A DNA stretch of 64,000 bases from Syncephalastrum monosporum B8922 (GCA_000697355.1 JNEN01001223.1:50887-114886); one strand, 5' to 3'. Positions 1-12,974 are shown, counted from the first letter of the stretch. Notes: generated from the sequence alone by a model not told the origin. Numbers and translations are program-made.

Positions 1-2
1 GA

Positions 3-1487
3 CTACGCCATATGCGAGGCATGCCTGGCCGGCCCGCGGCCGGTGGCGAGTCCGCCCTGGAAGATACACTCGCAACCTCCATCATCAGTAAACGGCGCGT
101 CAAGGACGAAGGACCCGGTGACTCGGTAAGTGGAAAAGGGGTACGTCAAAATAGATCGCTCATTCAGTGTACACAGACACTCGCACGGCTGGATCGCGAG
201 GTGCCACCACCGATCAACCAGGTCGCTCTGGTTTTCACAGATATCAAGAGCTCCACTCTACTCTGGGAAACGCAGCCAGAAAACATGCGCTCGGCCATCA
301 AGATCCATGACGCCATCATGCGCCGCACACTGCGCACCGTGGGCGGCTACGAGGTCAAGACCGAGGGTGACGCTTTCATGGTGTGCTTTCAGAACATCAC
401 GTCTGCGTTGCTGTGGTGCTTCACAGTGCAGCTTCAGCTCCTCGAGGCCGACTGGCCTGCAGGCATCTTGGAGACCGAAGAAGGTCGCGAGGTTGAAAAG
501 GACCAACAAGTCATTTATCGCGGCTTGTCCGTGCGCATGGGCGTACACTGGGGTACGCCCGTGTTTGAGCGCAATCCCATCACAAATCGAATGGACTATT
601 TTGGCCCCGTGGTGAACAAAGCAAGTCGCATCTGTAACGCGGCCGATGGCGGTCAGATCTGCGTCTCCTCCGATGTCCTCGCCGCCTTGCGCGATTTCCC
701 GGGCGTGCTCGACGATGATCGCGCCAGTAAGATACCCAGCACTGGTGACCTAGGCTACCTCGTGAGCCGCGATATCCATCAGCTGAAACGACTTGGCTTC
801 CAAGTTCAGGAGCTCGGCTTCCGCCGCCTCAAGGGCCTCGAAACCCCTGAGATGCTCAGCTTTGTATACCCCAAACAGCTGGCTGGCCGCATGGAGGTCA
901 ACCAGGCCGAGGAAGCTGACGGTCTTCAGGCGACGGCCGCAGTGGATCTGGATCCTACTACGACCGCCAACACATCCCAAACCGTGTCGCCCCTCATGGG
1001 GCCCGTTGAGGACGTCGAACAGCAGCAGCAGCAGCAGCACCCAAGCCTGGCCTTGTTTGAGCAGCAACAGCAACAACGTACAGGTTCGACGTCCACAGCT
1101 GCCACGCGTACCATCGACCCTAATTTAGTCCTTGCACTGAGCCGGCTCGCGGTGCGCCTCGAGTGCCTGACCACGAATGTCGGTCAAACGAAGCATATGG
1201 AGCCGGGCCATACGGTCATGGAAGAACTGCTCGAACGTCACATTCTCCATGAAGCCGCCGACGTCGACCTCGTTGGTTTGATGGAGAATTTTGTCGCGCG
1301 CGTTGAGAACGCCGTGTCCAGCCTCTATCTAAAAAAAATGGGCCACTTTGCCGGTGTCCTCGAGCGGCTCGGCGATGCGATCGAGCTGGATCCTGATCAT
1401 ATCCTCCGAGCTTTGCAAATGTATTCTGAAGTGGCTGGACTTACTGATTCTACGCCTGCTGGTCTGGCGGACCCCGGTCACCTTTAG
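3..1487 (+). CDS. CYR1: Adenylate cyclase, C-terminal part (5' truncated)
   Basis: C-terminal part of a fungal class III adenylate cyclase, which makes cAMP from ATP for PKA signalling. The frame is open from base 3, so the gene continues off the left edge; the leucine-rich repeat and PP2C-like regions expected upstream are outside the window. Counting from the ATG at 12, the catalytic domain spans about residues 65-290. Both metal-binding aspartates are visible: FTDIKSST (D77) and KTEGDAF (D120). The VNKASR block carries the transition-state Asn and Arg. Downstream are two glutamine runs (about 1021-1040 and 1063-1077) and a helical tail of about 120 residues; in yeast the corresponding end binds the cyclase-associated protein CAP, so a similar role is inferred. 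A 42-nt GT-AG stretch (126-167) is divisible by three and could be a tiny intron or be translated. Stop is TAG at 1485. Confidence 0.9.
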   Translation, partial: LRHMRGMPGRPAAGGESALEDTLATSIISKRRVKDEGPGDSVSGKGVRQNRSLIQCTQTLARLDREVPPPINQVALVFTDIKSSTLLWETQPENMRSAIKIHDAIMRRTLRTVGGYEVKTEGDAFMVCFQNITSALLWCFTVQLQLLEADWPAGILETEEGREVEKDQQVIYRGLSVRMGVHWGTPVFERNPITNRMDYFGPVVNKASRICNAADGGQICVSSDVLAALRDFPGVLDDDRASKIPSTGDLGYLVSRDIHQLKRLGFQVQELGFRRLKGLETPEMLSFVYPKQLAGRMEVNQAEEADGLQATAAVDLDPTTTANTSQTVSPLMGPVEDVEQQQQQQHPSLALFEQQQQQRTGSTSTAATRTIDPNLVLALSRLAVRLECLTTNVGQTKHMEPGHTVMEELLERHILHEAADVDLVGLMENFVARVENAVSSLYLKKMGHFAGVLERLGDAIELDPDHILRALQMYSEVAGLTDSTPAGLADPGHL

Positions 1488-2231
1488 TTTTGCTTAATTT
1501 CATGTACCTCAAAACGTATATTTACCCACACGCACACCTTCACACTTAGCTACTACTCTTTCTTACTAATCCTCTGCTTGTTTTTTTTCTATTTTTTTCG
1601 TATTCTACCATACATCTACATCGCACAGATGATCAGTTTGCATTCCCTTCATAAACACTTGTATTGTTGGCGCATCTTCCTGTTCCGCCTCTCACGGGGA
1701 TTACCGCGAGATGCAATTCATTTATCTGACTCTGAGACATGAACACGTGCATATAAAAAAATGGATGTTCACTTCCACACTGTCGCTGTTACGCAGGTTG
1801 GGTGGCGGTTGGCTGCTGACTGACGTACTAAAAGTCGTCATATTCGTTACAAGCGATAAAAATAGCCTTCATCATAGCTTATCATGAAGCAAGAGTCGAA
1901 AGCTGTCAGAGTATACCGAACTTCACGCCCTTTCTTGCATGCGTACCAAGTTTTATGTATCGTACATTGCTGAATAATCTTCATTTATTTCACAGAGCAC
2001 AGTGAAAAGCATCGACAACGAGTGGGTGATTTGTTTTGATGTGTCATACCAAAAAGGCGAGTGTTTCGAGTTTTATATATGTAAAAAGTTTTGGTGTGTG
2101 TGGATAATACAAAAAAAAAAGCAAAGAAATCTATCGGTGAAAAAAAAAGACATAATCCAAAGGAGGAGGAAGGGGGGTATCGCGATACTTTGTATGAGTC
2201 AACCATCACAAAGCAAGAGGCATTAAGTGTG
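1488..2231. other. Convergent intergenic region
   Basis: This is the 3' flank shared by the cyclase (+) and the PH-domain gene (-). It is AT-rich with T-runs and A-runs on either side, as expected of two facing 3' UTRs. I see no further gene in it. Confidence 0.6.
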
Positions 2232-3038
2232 TCACCGCATGCGGTGTTCACCGGAATAAAGCGCGGGCAAGGGGAGCGGTGGTGGCGGAGGAGCATAAGA
2301 ACGAGAGGACGAGGGAGCAGTGGGGGATGTCGGGGATTGAGGTTGCTGACCATTTTGGTTGAGCAGCGGCGACGACTTGCGTCGCGCGGCAATGGACTTA
2401 AGAAGAGAGTTGATATGCTGATCGCTGTCGCGCGTGGGGGAAGCCGGGCCAGCCGAAATGGAAGACGACGAAGAAGCGGTAGACATGGAAGGCGAAGGGG
2501 GAGGGGATATGAACGACTCTTCATCCTCTTCTTCATCATCGTCGTCGTTTTTGTGCTGTCGATCGGGACTACTGCTGCTGATGCGCTGCTTCTCTTGCTG
2601 ATGCTGCTGGTGAGCGACGTCCACGCGCTGCAACCATTTTCCGAGAACGTCATCATCTGAACCCGTCGTTGGCGATGTGGTGTGCGTCCGCGACGATGTC
2701 GACTTCTCCACTGCGCTAACCCAAGCTTGCATGGACTCTTTTGAGTCAGCAACCAGAACCCAGTCCGGTCGCTCGTCGCCCGAGATGAGGTGGAACGTCT
2801 GTCGATGTCTCGCCGAGAACCAGCCTTGGCGGGGCGCAGGGACAATCTTGTACTGCGATAAGTTGAAAACACCCTTGGGTAGGATCACATCGTCACTCTC
2901 AAAGTATCGAATGTAGTGGTCGTCGAGGATGCAGTAGTATCGCTGTAATGAGGATGCCTTTTGGTTGCGAAACAGTGAATTCCGGCGCAGCTTGGCTAGC
3001 ATCAACCAGCCACACTGTGGGGCCGGAGCTGTAGACAT
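2232..3038 (-). CDS. PH-domain protein with low-complexity tail
   Basis: Single-exon gene for about 268 residues. I start it at the ATG ending at 3038, because the frame upstream is hydrophobic UTR-like sequence. An N-terminal pleckstrin-homology fold (about residues 8-115) begins CGWLMLAKLRRNSLF, runs through RYYCILDDHYIRYFESD and ends with a helix containing WVSAVEKS; these are the usual PH beginning, strand pairs and terminal Trp helix. The rest is low complexity: glutamine/histidine-rich, an acidic DDDDEEEDEE block, serine runs and a proline stretch PPPPPLPLP near the end. PH domains bind phosphoinositides or proteins at membranes; the target here is unknown. It lies tail-to-tail with the cyclase gene. 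No specific orthologue is recognised, although fungal PH proteins with disordered tails are common in polarity and signalling. Confidence 0.8.
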   Translation of the reverse strand: MSTAPAPQCGWLMLAKLRRNSLFRNQKASSLQRYYCILDDHYIRYFESDDVILPKGVFNLSQYKIVPAPRQGWFSARHRQTFHLISGDERPDWVLVADSKESMQAWVSAVEKSTSSRTHTTSPTTGSDDDVLGKWLQRVDVAHQQHQQEKQRISSSSPDRQHKNDDDDEEEDEESFISPPPSPSMSTASSSSSISAGPASPTRDSDQHINSLLKSIAARRKSSPLLNQNGQQPQSPTSPTAPSSSRSYAPPPPPLPLPALYSGEHRMR

Positions 3039-6000
3039 TAGAAGGCGATGGAAGTAGGTATAAAGAAAGGTATATAACAGGAAACACACAGAGGAGAACA
3101 AGACGAGGGGAACAAAGGCGGGCGCTTTCTTTTATATCATCTGGCGAGGATTTGGGGGGACGCCGCCGCCGAGAGTAAACTCAGTCCGAATTTTGGGGTT
3201 TGTCCGCAGCGCGATCGGTTTCGTCGCTGTACGATTGCGATTGCTATACCTTGTCATTGTATAGCGCCTTTTTCTCCATCTACATTACAGCCTAAAAGAA
3301 ATATACAGACTTCTATATTGAAAAGCAGTGGACCGAACACATACACACATGCATTCGTATCAGCTTTCTTTTTTATCTCAGGACGGTTCTTTTCTTTGTT
3401 CTCGCCGAATTCATTCATTCATGTCATTATTCGTGATCGATGGCGACAATGGGGGGTACAAATTGCTGATCCTGGCAAACTTGTGTAACTTCACCATCGC
3501 AGAAAGCATTATTGACTGCATATTGTGCAACACTTAGGTCACCCGCAGCGGTAACAAAAGCAGCGGAAAACGTGCTGGTCCTCTGACCTCGCGCGAAAGG
3601 CGGACCATCCGCCCCCTTGGCACGCGCAGCCCATAACAGCCACACCCTGTCATCCTGTGATCATTGTGTTCGACACTTATCATTTTTCATACAACTTTGT
3701 TTTGCTACCCCGTAGGTCGATACCAGCGGTCACCTTGTCTTTACTACCCTATGTATTTCAAAAAGAAGGTAGCCTTTCAATTCATTTAACGAAAGATCGG
3801 CAGATCAGGGTTATTTCATTGTACAGATTTTCACCTCGGCAGTCACCTAAAGTAGGCAGGTACGTATAAAGCACCGCTTCGCGCGAGAATAAAAGATTTT
3901 TGCTTTGGCTGTCCCTGAATTTGTATCACCGGCATGCTTTCCTCCCAAAAGTTTTACATCGCCGGACTTGCAGCCGATCTGCTTCCCTCGAGTCATAGCT
4001 ATCATAGCAGTATGAAATGCACACATGCTAAGTCCCTCTCTCTATCTGTATTTCTCTATCTGTACCTCTCTTTAGTTTTCCTATATTCGTTTACTGCATG
4101 CACCTGACGCTATGTCTTTTTCTTTTTTGCAGCCCTCACCGAATCACATGCTTATCAATAAGATAAGCTACACGTCTGCGGTTGTAACTGTCCACACCGC
4201 GTCTTGTCGATTGGATGGAAATGCCAACGCTCTTCGTCCCTTTCGACAAGACTAATGGACTCGGCTTGATTTGAAAATACTGAATGATCGTTCATCATGA
4301 GGACATATAGATGTATGATTTCGTGAGCAAACATCCACGCTGTTCCTGTTAATCGGAAACCCCACAAGCAGGTATGATTTGCGCGCGGTGAAAACTCAGA
4401 AGGCCGAGGGGAGTTTCCCAGTTTCCTGGGCATCCTACTGGATGTATGAAAACGTCATGCATGGGCGGACTTCTGCTTCCCGATCATTTTCCCCTATGAG
4501 AATAGGTCTATCCACCTGCCCGGATGTATGTAATAAAAAAATAGACCATCGGATGAAATCTTTTTTATATATGTTTTTTTTTTTCGCAGAGAGACCGAGG
4601 ACAGCGAATTCATCTATTCTTTTCCTCTAGTCAAGGCTGCAAGGCTGCAGCAGTACATGACAAAGTCCCGAGGCGCTAGAAGACTTGAAATCACCGTGGA
4701 TTAAAGCAATCTTATTGTTTGATGTTCTGTCCCACATACTGTCAAATATAGAATTCTTCGAGGTCGCCACTATTTTTCTCATGTATTCGGCCATCGAGAT
4801 ATGGATGCACCCGAGATATTCACATTGCGAGGTGTAAGCCGTGTGACACAATGCTCCTCGACAAGGAACCGACATTTTACCCACATAAAAAAATCTGCCG
4901 AACACAGACAGCCATCTGTAGTTTGAGAACTGATATTAAATCAGTCCTGTCTGACCATGATTCTCGAAACGTCCGGAGATACGTTCTGAAAGGGAAGTAA
5001 AGGGTTGATATACTCGTGAATAGTATCGCCAAGACGTAAAGTCCATGTATGTGCGTGGATACACAACAGGGGCACTATGTAACACTACAAATACGTCCCG
5101 TCAATGTGATCGTACTTCTGCTGTACGAGCAATCCTTCTAGATGACGCGTACTGCATCATCGTGTGACCACCTCGAGTAACAAAGAATGTACTACATTCA
5201 AGCGCTGCAATGGGTGATATTTATCGTATTTGCTCCAATTGCACGGTAATCTGAGACTGCAACAAGACTGTATGATGCTGTCTACATAAAACTTTTCTTT
5301 CCGCCGAATTGCCAAGCGAAGGTTTTGGTAACCAGATGGGGTTTACGAGGCTGGGGGGGGGTCTATTAGGAGGCCACTCAGCCACACTGCGAATTCATTG
5401 TCCTGAATCAAGCCACAGTGTACGACTGCACGTTTATCTAAGCAGACGAAACTGTAACCTTTTCTTAGCTTTGCAGCTGTCTACGGAGCTTAGCCCATGC
5501 TGTCACGGAAGATAGGACATGTGTATCTTTTTGTCTTAGTGTTAATATGCGCTCACCAGATCTTATTGTCTCCTCAGGAGTGGTGCGAGAAATCTATATC
5601 TGTCGAGAAGTCTCACGCTTGTCACCTACATAACTTTTGTTTAGGTATACTACATTACCTTTTTCTTTTTTTGGTTTGCGCCTGTGGCGTGTTCCTAGCC
5701 TGGTAAAGTTTGCATGCAAGAATGCCATACATTGACATATTATGACACACTTCGCGCGAATGTTTGTCTGTATTTTCTACTCATCATGTTCTGCATGGGA
5801 TAACGCAACCTGGTGGATACCACGTCTCACGGCTTTGTGCAGACTACTGCTCCTCCAATGATGACCATAATATACAGAATTCTACAGGAATTGATACTAT
5901 ATAGTAAAAGAGTACTGTATATACATGTCTGCTTGGCCTTTCTACGAAGAAAATAAAGGAAAAGGGTATCTGCATCACTGCTTGCGAAAAGTATCCCAAG

Positions 6001-7788
6001 TACTCGGTGATGAAGCTGCAGCCAATCCATGGAGAACGGAAATTCATCTCGGCGGAATATCCGAAATGGTAACCCAGCCTGCGGTCACTGGCGCGAAGGT
6101 GCAAGGATCGGCGGAAGGTGACACGAGGATGACAGAATGAAAAGAAATGGAAATGAAAATTACTACAGACTCCAATTTCTCTCTCTCTGGATCGTCGATG
6201 TCTTCACGTATCACCGATGCATATCGAGTGCATGAGCGGACAACTAGTTAGAGTGAGCAAAACCTGCCTCATTGGATATATCTGAGATATACCCACCACG
6301 TGCGCTCGCACATTTGACGATACTGAATTTCCCATGCGCTAACGATTCCTCCACCGCATCGCCAATGCTGGCTTCAACCATCAAAGTCGTATCAATGCAT
6401 TCGGCTCTATTGATTGCAGGTGACCAACAATAGCCGGGGGAATTACAAGAATAATGAAAGAGTGCTAACTTATTGCATAGGGAATGTTACTTGGCTCTCA
6501 CCAGCAGAAGTGCTGTACAACTGTAGAGCGGTAATAGCGGACGATACCAGAGTAAACAGTAAGAGACAATGAGGTTGAAGCGACTTCGTCTCATAACTTG
6601 GTGCTTTGTTTCACTGTAAAAAAATAGAGCTTTATAAATGCAAGATGTAGATGAAACAGGTGATGTTCAGCTGTAAAAGTGTCTATGTAAATCTAAGTAA
6701 ACAGGTCGCTGATATGTCTGACGCTTGAAGGTGCTGTATGGAACGATGAAGTCCCCCGCCACTGATTATTAAATAGAAGATGAGGCACCTATTGACAAAT
6801 TGAAACGTACAGTATAACTCGCAGATTGCCATTGGATGCGTTCATATGTGCTAAATACTCTGCTGTAATGTAAACCAATGTTAACCACGAAGCTTTCGAG
6901 CCGAGAAAAGTACCAGAAGTATATATGATGGAAGTCGCTTCCCTGGGAAAACAATGGGCCTGCGTATGTGTGTGTGCCCTTGGAGTTCTGCTGCAAATAG
7001 ACATAAGGAGCTGCTACGGGAGAAGGAGCTATATCCATTTGGCCAATTCGTATTAGCTAATGTAATCAAAGCTAGCGCGTTTAAAGACATAGTGTGAATA
7101 CGAATCTGTGTATATCCGGTAGAGGAGTACACGCATTCAATCTTTTGATTCATTGATGATTCATTTGCCGCTGAACCGTCAGTACGTTTCGTGCTGTAAG
7201 TAGGCTAGGTCAAGGACAAGAAATCGAGTGCGTCGCATATGCAGGTATTTGTTTTTGCTGTTTGACACCCCATAATAACAAGGGCGGCCGCTCGTAGGCC
7301 TTCTATGTATATCTGTTGTTCGCTTATAATAAACATTCATTAAATACAACGCCCAGACAAGGTCGGTTTGTTCGAGTAGATTGACTACTTTTAATATTGC
7401 GCAAAATCTTTGAATTGGGCGGTGGAGAGTTGCTGTTGACTTTGGTTGGATAACGCAAATGATATTCAACTTATCTCCTTTGCAAATGTTTGTTGAAGAC
7501 AATTCAAAACTGGAGTGCTCTCATGCATAGCAAGCTCTCTAAACCCCGCGAGATCACCAGAAGCACACATCCAACCTTGTACTTTATTTGTACTCGTAGA
7601 TGTATATGTAAGTAGCAGGACACATCAGTGAATCACTTATACGGACTGTAGCAATGCGAAACGGCATAAAATGATGTATGAAGCCATAGTTACTATCCTA
7701 CCCTGCAGCATGAATATTCTAGATTTTTATGAGACATTGAGCGGGGTGACCGCCTCGAGAATTTTGACAACGGGCTGCTCTGTTCTTT
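3039..7788. other. Gene-poor AT-rich region
   Basis: About 4.7 kb with no reading frame that looks coding. All frames are short (up to about 107 codons), biased toward rare or hydrophobic residues, and not joined by convincing splice signals. It contains T-rich and A-rich stretches and several TATA-like runs. The right end serves as promoter for the NUDCD1-like gene. I see no tRNA, no terminal repeats and no transposase motif. Confidence 0.5.
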
Positions 7789-9638
7789 ATGCAAAATACG
7801 ACAACTCGGCAAACACGGTTAAACGCCAACCGCAATCACCTCAATCCAAAGTTCAATGGCTACAAGCTTGAGCCATTTCCCGATAAGGAGTGCATTGTGC
7901 GGGCGGATCTGCCTGGGAGCGGGATAGCCTCGTTTGGAGATGCCCAACCAGGCCGTATAGGCTTTCGAGAACTTCAAGCACGCGTTCGCTTCAACAATCT
8001 CTCGCTCGGATTTCCTATAGAACATGGCTTGATCGGCTCAGCATACTACGTCAACCAGGCTAATCAGGTGGTCCAAGTGACGTTTAACAAGGTAAGGCTA
8101 AGACTCTTGAGGAAGGGAAGACTGCGATCGACAGACTCAAAGCCGTTCTTTAGGATTCACGCGCCATTGGGTTTACGACATTGGTGAAGCTGGCAGAACG
8201 CATCGAAACGATACCAAGCTATGTTGAGCCAGACCCAAGAGTGCCTGTGGATGCCCAAGTTCCGTCTGTCGTGGCTCTCAGCGCCCAACTGCTCCTCGCC
8301 TGCAACGGCGACGGTGTCATTGAACTGATCGAGCTCGACGGCGGCAAGGGCAGGGTGGTGGCAACAGCAGACTACGAAGGAGCCCAAGATGAAGGCATCT
8401 CACCCGTTCCCTGCGTGCTTCTGGCTGCTCGTCTGGTGGACGACAGGATTACTTTTGTCGTATATAGTCGCGCGGCAGCTACCAAAACGAAATTTAACAT
8501 CGCTGTCCTTGAGTGGCAAGTCGGGAGTGATATCAAGACGCTGCATATCCAACAAGGACCCGAGGTGCCCGTCTACTGCGATCTGACGCCCGATTCACGC
8601 TTCTGTGTGCTGGGCAGCGAGGCGTCGTACGAGCGACTGGCCGAGGGAGATGTGGCCATGGAAGACGCCGACGTCCAGCAGCGCGACGCGCTCCAGCAGG
8701 CCACGGCCGCCGCGGCCGCCGACGCCCCGCCACCCCCCGCACCGTACCAGTGGACACAAGACAAGGCAGACATCACATTTCAAATGGTCTTGCCGGCAGG
8801 CACGCCCCCCTCCGCCATCACGTGCCATTTTGCACCTGCCCACCTCACGCTGATGGTACGCGCCCAGGACTTTGAGGTCTCGTATGCGTATCGGAAACTG
8901 TGGAGTACCGTGCGACCTGACGAATGCACGTGGACTTTGGAGAAAGATGGCCTTCTCTCTCTTTTTCTGACAAAACACGACGAAAACACACGATGGCCGC
9001 ACGTGTTTGACGCCGACGACGGTGTCTTGGAGACCATGGATCAGGCCAAGCTCGCCGAAATTACCCAGCGGCTCGAAAAGTTTACCCAGCAAACCGAAAA
9101 CAAGGGCGGACCCTTTGTCCAAGCCGCGCAACACCCTGTCGCAACCGACATGGACGAGGACATTGATCAGGAGGGCCAGCCACTGCGCATGGTGGTGTAT
9201 GACCGGGATGGCCAGCGCATCCAAGATATCACCTCGGGCGGCCATGAATGGCTCTGCAACTCTTTCGAAGCGCCTGATCAACTCGCCAAGGTGGCCATCA
9301 AATCAGACGTGGACGCGCTTAGTTTCCAGCTCCTAGAGACACCCAAGGGCCTCGAGCCTGAGCATGTGGCCGCTTTTGACGCGCTAGCCTTCGTCCAAGC
9401 GTCGAAACGAGACAGTCGGTTTGTCCGATACGATCCCGATCACCGTTTCGCCGTCATTGTCGAAAGCAACCGGAACGTATACATTTACTACCGCCATGGC
9501 GACAAGCGCGCGACCGAAAAACAGACACTGGTGGATGTCACACTCGGCCATGATGTCAATATTCTCGGCGTCCAGCTCATCCTCGACCACGTCGTCCTCA
9601 TATTAACAGAAACACAGATTGTTGGCCTGGTAATATGA
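7789..9638 (+). CDS. NUDCD1/CML66-like CS-domain protein
   Basis: Two exons (7789-8091, 8154-9638; 62-nt intron, phase 0) encode about 595 residues, close to human NUDCD1 (583). The N-terminus has NPKFNGYKLEPFP, matching the family's DPRFEGYKL block. A CS (p23-like) domain lies near residues 300-390, from YQWTQDKADITFQMVLP to a TRWPHVF motif. The C-terminal part has DVDALSFQ and ALAFVQASKRDSRFV, which are strong family signatures. The remainder is probably a beta-propeller. NUDCD1 is a NudC-family co-chaperone associated with Hsp90 clients; acting as a cytosolic co-chaperone here is inferred. The start is chosen because it lies just ahead of the conserved N-terminal block. An acidic/alanine-proline insert (about residues 265-300) is probably disordered. 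An AATAAA-like signal occurs about 220 nt downstream. Confidence 0.88.
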
Positions 9639-10487
9639 TAGTTTTTGCTTTTTTTTTTCAATGATTTTGCGTATAAAGGTATAGGGATACAGAGGCAGAC
9701 GCTTCTGATGAAGACAAGACAGTGATGATTATTCTCTGGAGCTGGCTAAAGCATCAACGTCGTGATAAAGGCACAAACAAGGAGAGAGCTTGAATGCATC
9801 ACCCAGCAGCGGAGCAATACTGTATGAGGTTGTCATAATGATGACGTACCGCATCAAATAAAATTCATGACTATACAGCCTGTGCCGACGCTTGAACGAG
9901 AGGTGCTATGGTTCTATGCATGCGTGTCTCAGTATTAATTGCAGGTACTTTCTCTGCCTTTTCAGTCTGAAAGATTTGGAAAGAGAAAGAGCCGAGAGCC
10001 TGAAGCAATCGAAAACTTCGCACGCGGCAGCAGTAGCAGTACCAACGGCAGAATGCGGTAAACAATAAGGTCAGACTTATACAAAATACAGTCTCAGATA
10101 TCCAACGGTCAAGTCTCTCAAAGCAGAGAGCCTGCATTTTGTCAAGAGTAGCAGCCTTCCTATAGACCTTTCAACTGTCATGATTTTGAACGATGTGAGC
10201 CCGAGTTTCACACAAACTAATCCATTTTTGGTCGATGGCAATCGGTGTCACATCTTTTAGAGCGCTCGAGCCGCATCCCGCAAGTGGGTGAGTGTAACGT
10301 TCATCGGGGGGTTGCCAGTGATGCCACAGCATGATGACAAGCGGTCAGAATGAGCTCATACAACATGATTCTCCGAAACAGCAAACCCTTGAAAAGGGAG
10401 ACTCATCAGGATGTGTGGAAATTTTTTACGCATTCAAAATTACGCGTCTTTTTTTCTTTACCTTACCCTTCTCAAGAACCCTTCACG
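9639..10487. other. Intergenic region upstream of transketolase
   Basis: Holds the 3' flank of the NUDCD1-like gene and the transketolase promoter. The last 45 bases before the transketolase ATG are a pyrimidine-rich tract, typical of strongly expressed fungal genes. An 88-codon frame at 9871-10137 (-) has no recognisable motif and I do not call it. Confidence 0.45.
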
Positions 10488-12943
10488 ATGCCCCACCAAG
10501 ACATTAACTCGCTGTGTATTAACACCATCCGCACCCTGGCCGCGGATGTCGTGCGTGGCGCCAACTCCGGCCATCCTGGCGCGCCCATGGGCTGTGCTCC
10601 CATGGCCCAAGTCCTCTTTAGCCATTATGTGCACGTCAGCCCAAAGAACCCACACTGGCCCAATCGCGACCGTTTTGTCCTGTCCAACGGTCACGCTTGT
10701 GCCCTTCAGTACATTCTCTTACATCTGCTGGGCTTCAAGATGACCATGGATGATCTCAAGGCCTTCCGTTCAGTGGGCAGCATGTAAGGGACCTCTTAAC
10801 GCGACACGTACGCGTGCGGTCTTTAATATGTGATATTAACCAGAATGGCTGTCCTTTTTCTAGCACCCCTGGCCATCCTGAGCGCCTGCACACAGAAGGT
10901 ATCGAGGTCACGACCGGTCCGCTCGGTCAAGGTATTGCGAACGCGGTCGGCCTCGCGATTGCCCAGACCCAGATGGCAGCCACATTCAACAAGCCAGATT
11001 TTGACCTCTTTGACAACCACACCTACGTCCTCTTGGGTGATGGCTGTATGCAAGAAGGTGTTCAGTCCGAGGCATGCTCACTCGCCGGTCACTTGCAGCT
11101 CGGCAACCTGATTGCGCTCTATGATGACAACGACATCACTATTGATGGTGATACAGCCGTGTCCTTTACGGAGGACACCGCCAAACGCTTCGAGGCCTAT
11201 GGCTGGCACGTCCAGGTTGTTGAGAATGGTAACGACGATCTCCAGGGCATCCAGCAGGCCATCGAGAAAGCCAAGGCAGTCAAGGACAAGCCGTCGCTCA
11301 TCAAGGTCAAGACCATCATTGGTATGTGTTATCTCCAGCGTTATGTTATGTGGTGATGTCATTTTGACATCTCGCTCGCTCTAGGCTATGGATCCTTGAA
11401 CCAAGGCGAGGAATCAACCCACGGCAGCCCCCTTTCACGTGAGTTCCCATACTATATTGTGTGTGTAATTGATTGTTTACTCAACACATGCACTTCTTCT
11501 ACAGCGGAGGACATTGTACAGCTCAAGAAGAAATTCGGCTTCGATCCCGACCAGAAGTACGTTGTGCCCGATGATGTCTACAAGTACTACCACAAACTGG
11601 CGGACGAGAACAATAAGCGCGCCCAAGAGTGGGAGCAGCTCCTTGACAAGTACTGCCAAAAGTTCAGCAAGGAAGGTGCAGACCTCAAGCGCCGTCTAGC
11701 TGGCAAGCTCCCCGACGGCTGGCAGAAGCACCTGCCCAAATACACCCCCGCAGACAAGCCTATCGCCACCCGCAAGCTGTCAGAAGCGGTTATTACTGCC
11801 CTCGCCGACGTCATCCCCGAACTCATTGGTGGTTCGGCCGATTTGACCGGCTCCAACAACACGCGTTGGAAGACCGCGGTGGATTTCCAGCCGGTAAGAA
11901 GAATAACAACGTGTTGGCATGGCACCACTCATCCTGGATTGTTTAGCCCTCGACCAAGCTTGGCGACTACTCGGGTCGATACATTCGCTATGGTGTCCGT
12001 GAGCATGCCATGCACGCCGTCATGAACGGCATTGCCGCCTATCAGGGACTGATTCCCTTCGGCGGCACTTTCCTCAACTTTTTAACGTAAGTCTAGATGT
12101 CTTCGCTGTCTTGATGATGTGATGTGTCTTAACATCTTTGGTTAGTTACGGCTGGGGTGCCGCCCGCCTGAGTGCGCTGTCCCATCTGCGCGTGCTGTAC
12201 ATTATGACACACGACTCGATTGGTCTGGGTGAGGACGGTCCGACCCATCAGCCGATCGAGACCCTTGCGCTCACACGCGCGACTCCCAACATGCTCACGC
12301 TCCGACCCGCGGACGGCAATGAGACCTCGGGCGCGTATCTTGTTGCACTCGAACGCGACAACATGCCCTCGGTCCTGGCCCTCACGCGCCAGAACCTGCC
12401 CCACCTTGAGGGCTCGTCTATTGAGGCTGTGCGCAAGGGCGGCTACATCCTCGAGCCCTACTCGGATGCCAACCCACAGGTGACACTCGTCGGCACCGGT
12501 TCCGAGGTGTCAATCGCAGTCGATGCTGCCAAACAGCTGAAGAAGGACGGTGTCAAAGTCCGTGTGGTGTCGATGCCTAGCACAGAGCTCTTTGACGAGC
12601 AGCCCATCGAATACCGCAGCCAGGTCCTCTTGAGGGGCGTCCCGGTGGTCTCGGTCGAGGCCCTCTCCACTTTCGGCTGGCAGATTTACTCGCATGCTCA
12701 GGTCGGCATGACCAGCTTCGGTCAATCAGGCGTAAGTTTAGGTGGATGGGACGATGGCGAGGATGACGATACTGAATTTAATTTCTATAGCAATATCCTG
12801 ATGTTTACAAGTACTTCAAGATCACCCCAGAGCATGTGGCTGACGTTGCCAAGGGTGCGATCCAATACTTTGAGAAGAGAAAGGAGGGTGGCAGCGAGAA
12901 CAATGTCCCCGACCTCTTCCCTCAATTTGCTCCTTGTACATAA
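10488..12943 (+). CDS. TKL1: Transketolase
   Basis: Thiamine-diphosphate enzyme of the non-oxidative pentose phosphate pathway, moving two-carbon units between sugar phosphates in the cytosol. Seven exons: 10488-10783, 10864-11321, 11385-11438, 11505-11893, 11947-12086, 12146-12731, 12791-12943, giving 691 residues, the normal family length. Landmarks in order: SGHPGAPMG near the N-terminus; TPGHPE across the first junction; [12 protein letters not shown]; the thiamine site [10 protein letters not shown] through [24 protein letters not shown] spanning intron 2; [12 protein letters not shown] (catalytic Glu) with GGTFLNF; and [15 protein letters not shown]. The ATG at 10488 follows a pyrimidine-rich leader; the frame is open further upstream but that part does not resemble the family. 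The third exon is only 54 nt. All introns are GT-AG and about 53-80 nt. A canonical AATAAA lies 32 nt after the stop. Confidence 0.97.
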
Positions 12944-12974
12944 GCTTCCTCGGTCTTTTTCGAGATCAAATATG

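Noticed and set aside
1019..1078. Cysteine/leucine-rich minus-strand frames near the cyclase tail
   Set aside because: Reverse reading of CAG/CAA repeats; artefact of polyglutamine DNA.
8595..9281. 228-codon minus-strand frame opposite the NUDCD1-like gene
   Set aside because: Shadow frame; the plus strand carries the conserved CS domain.
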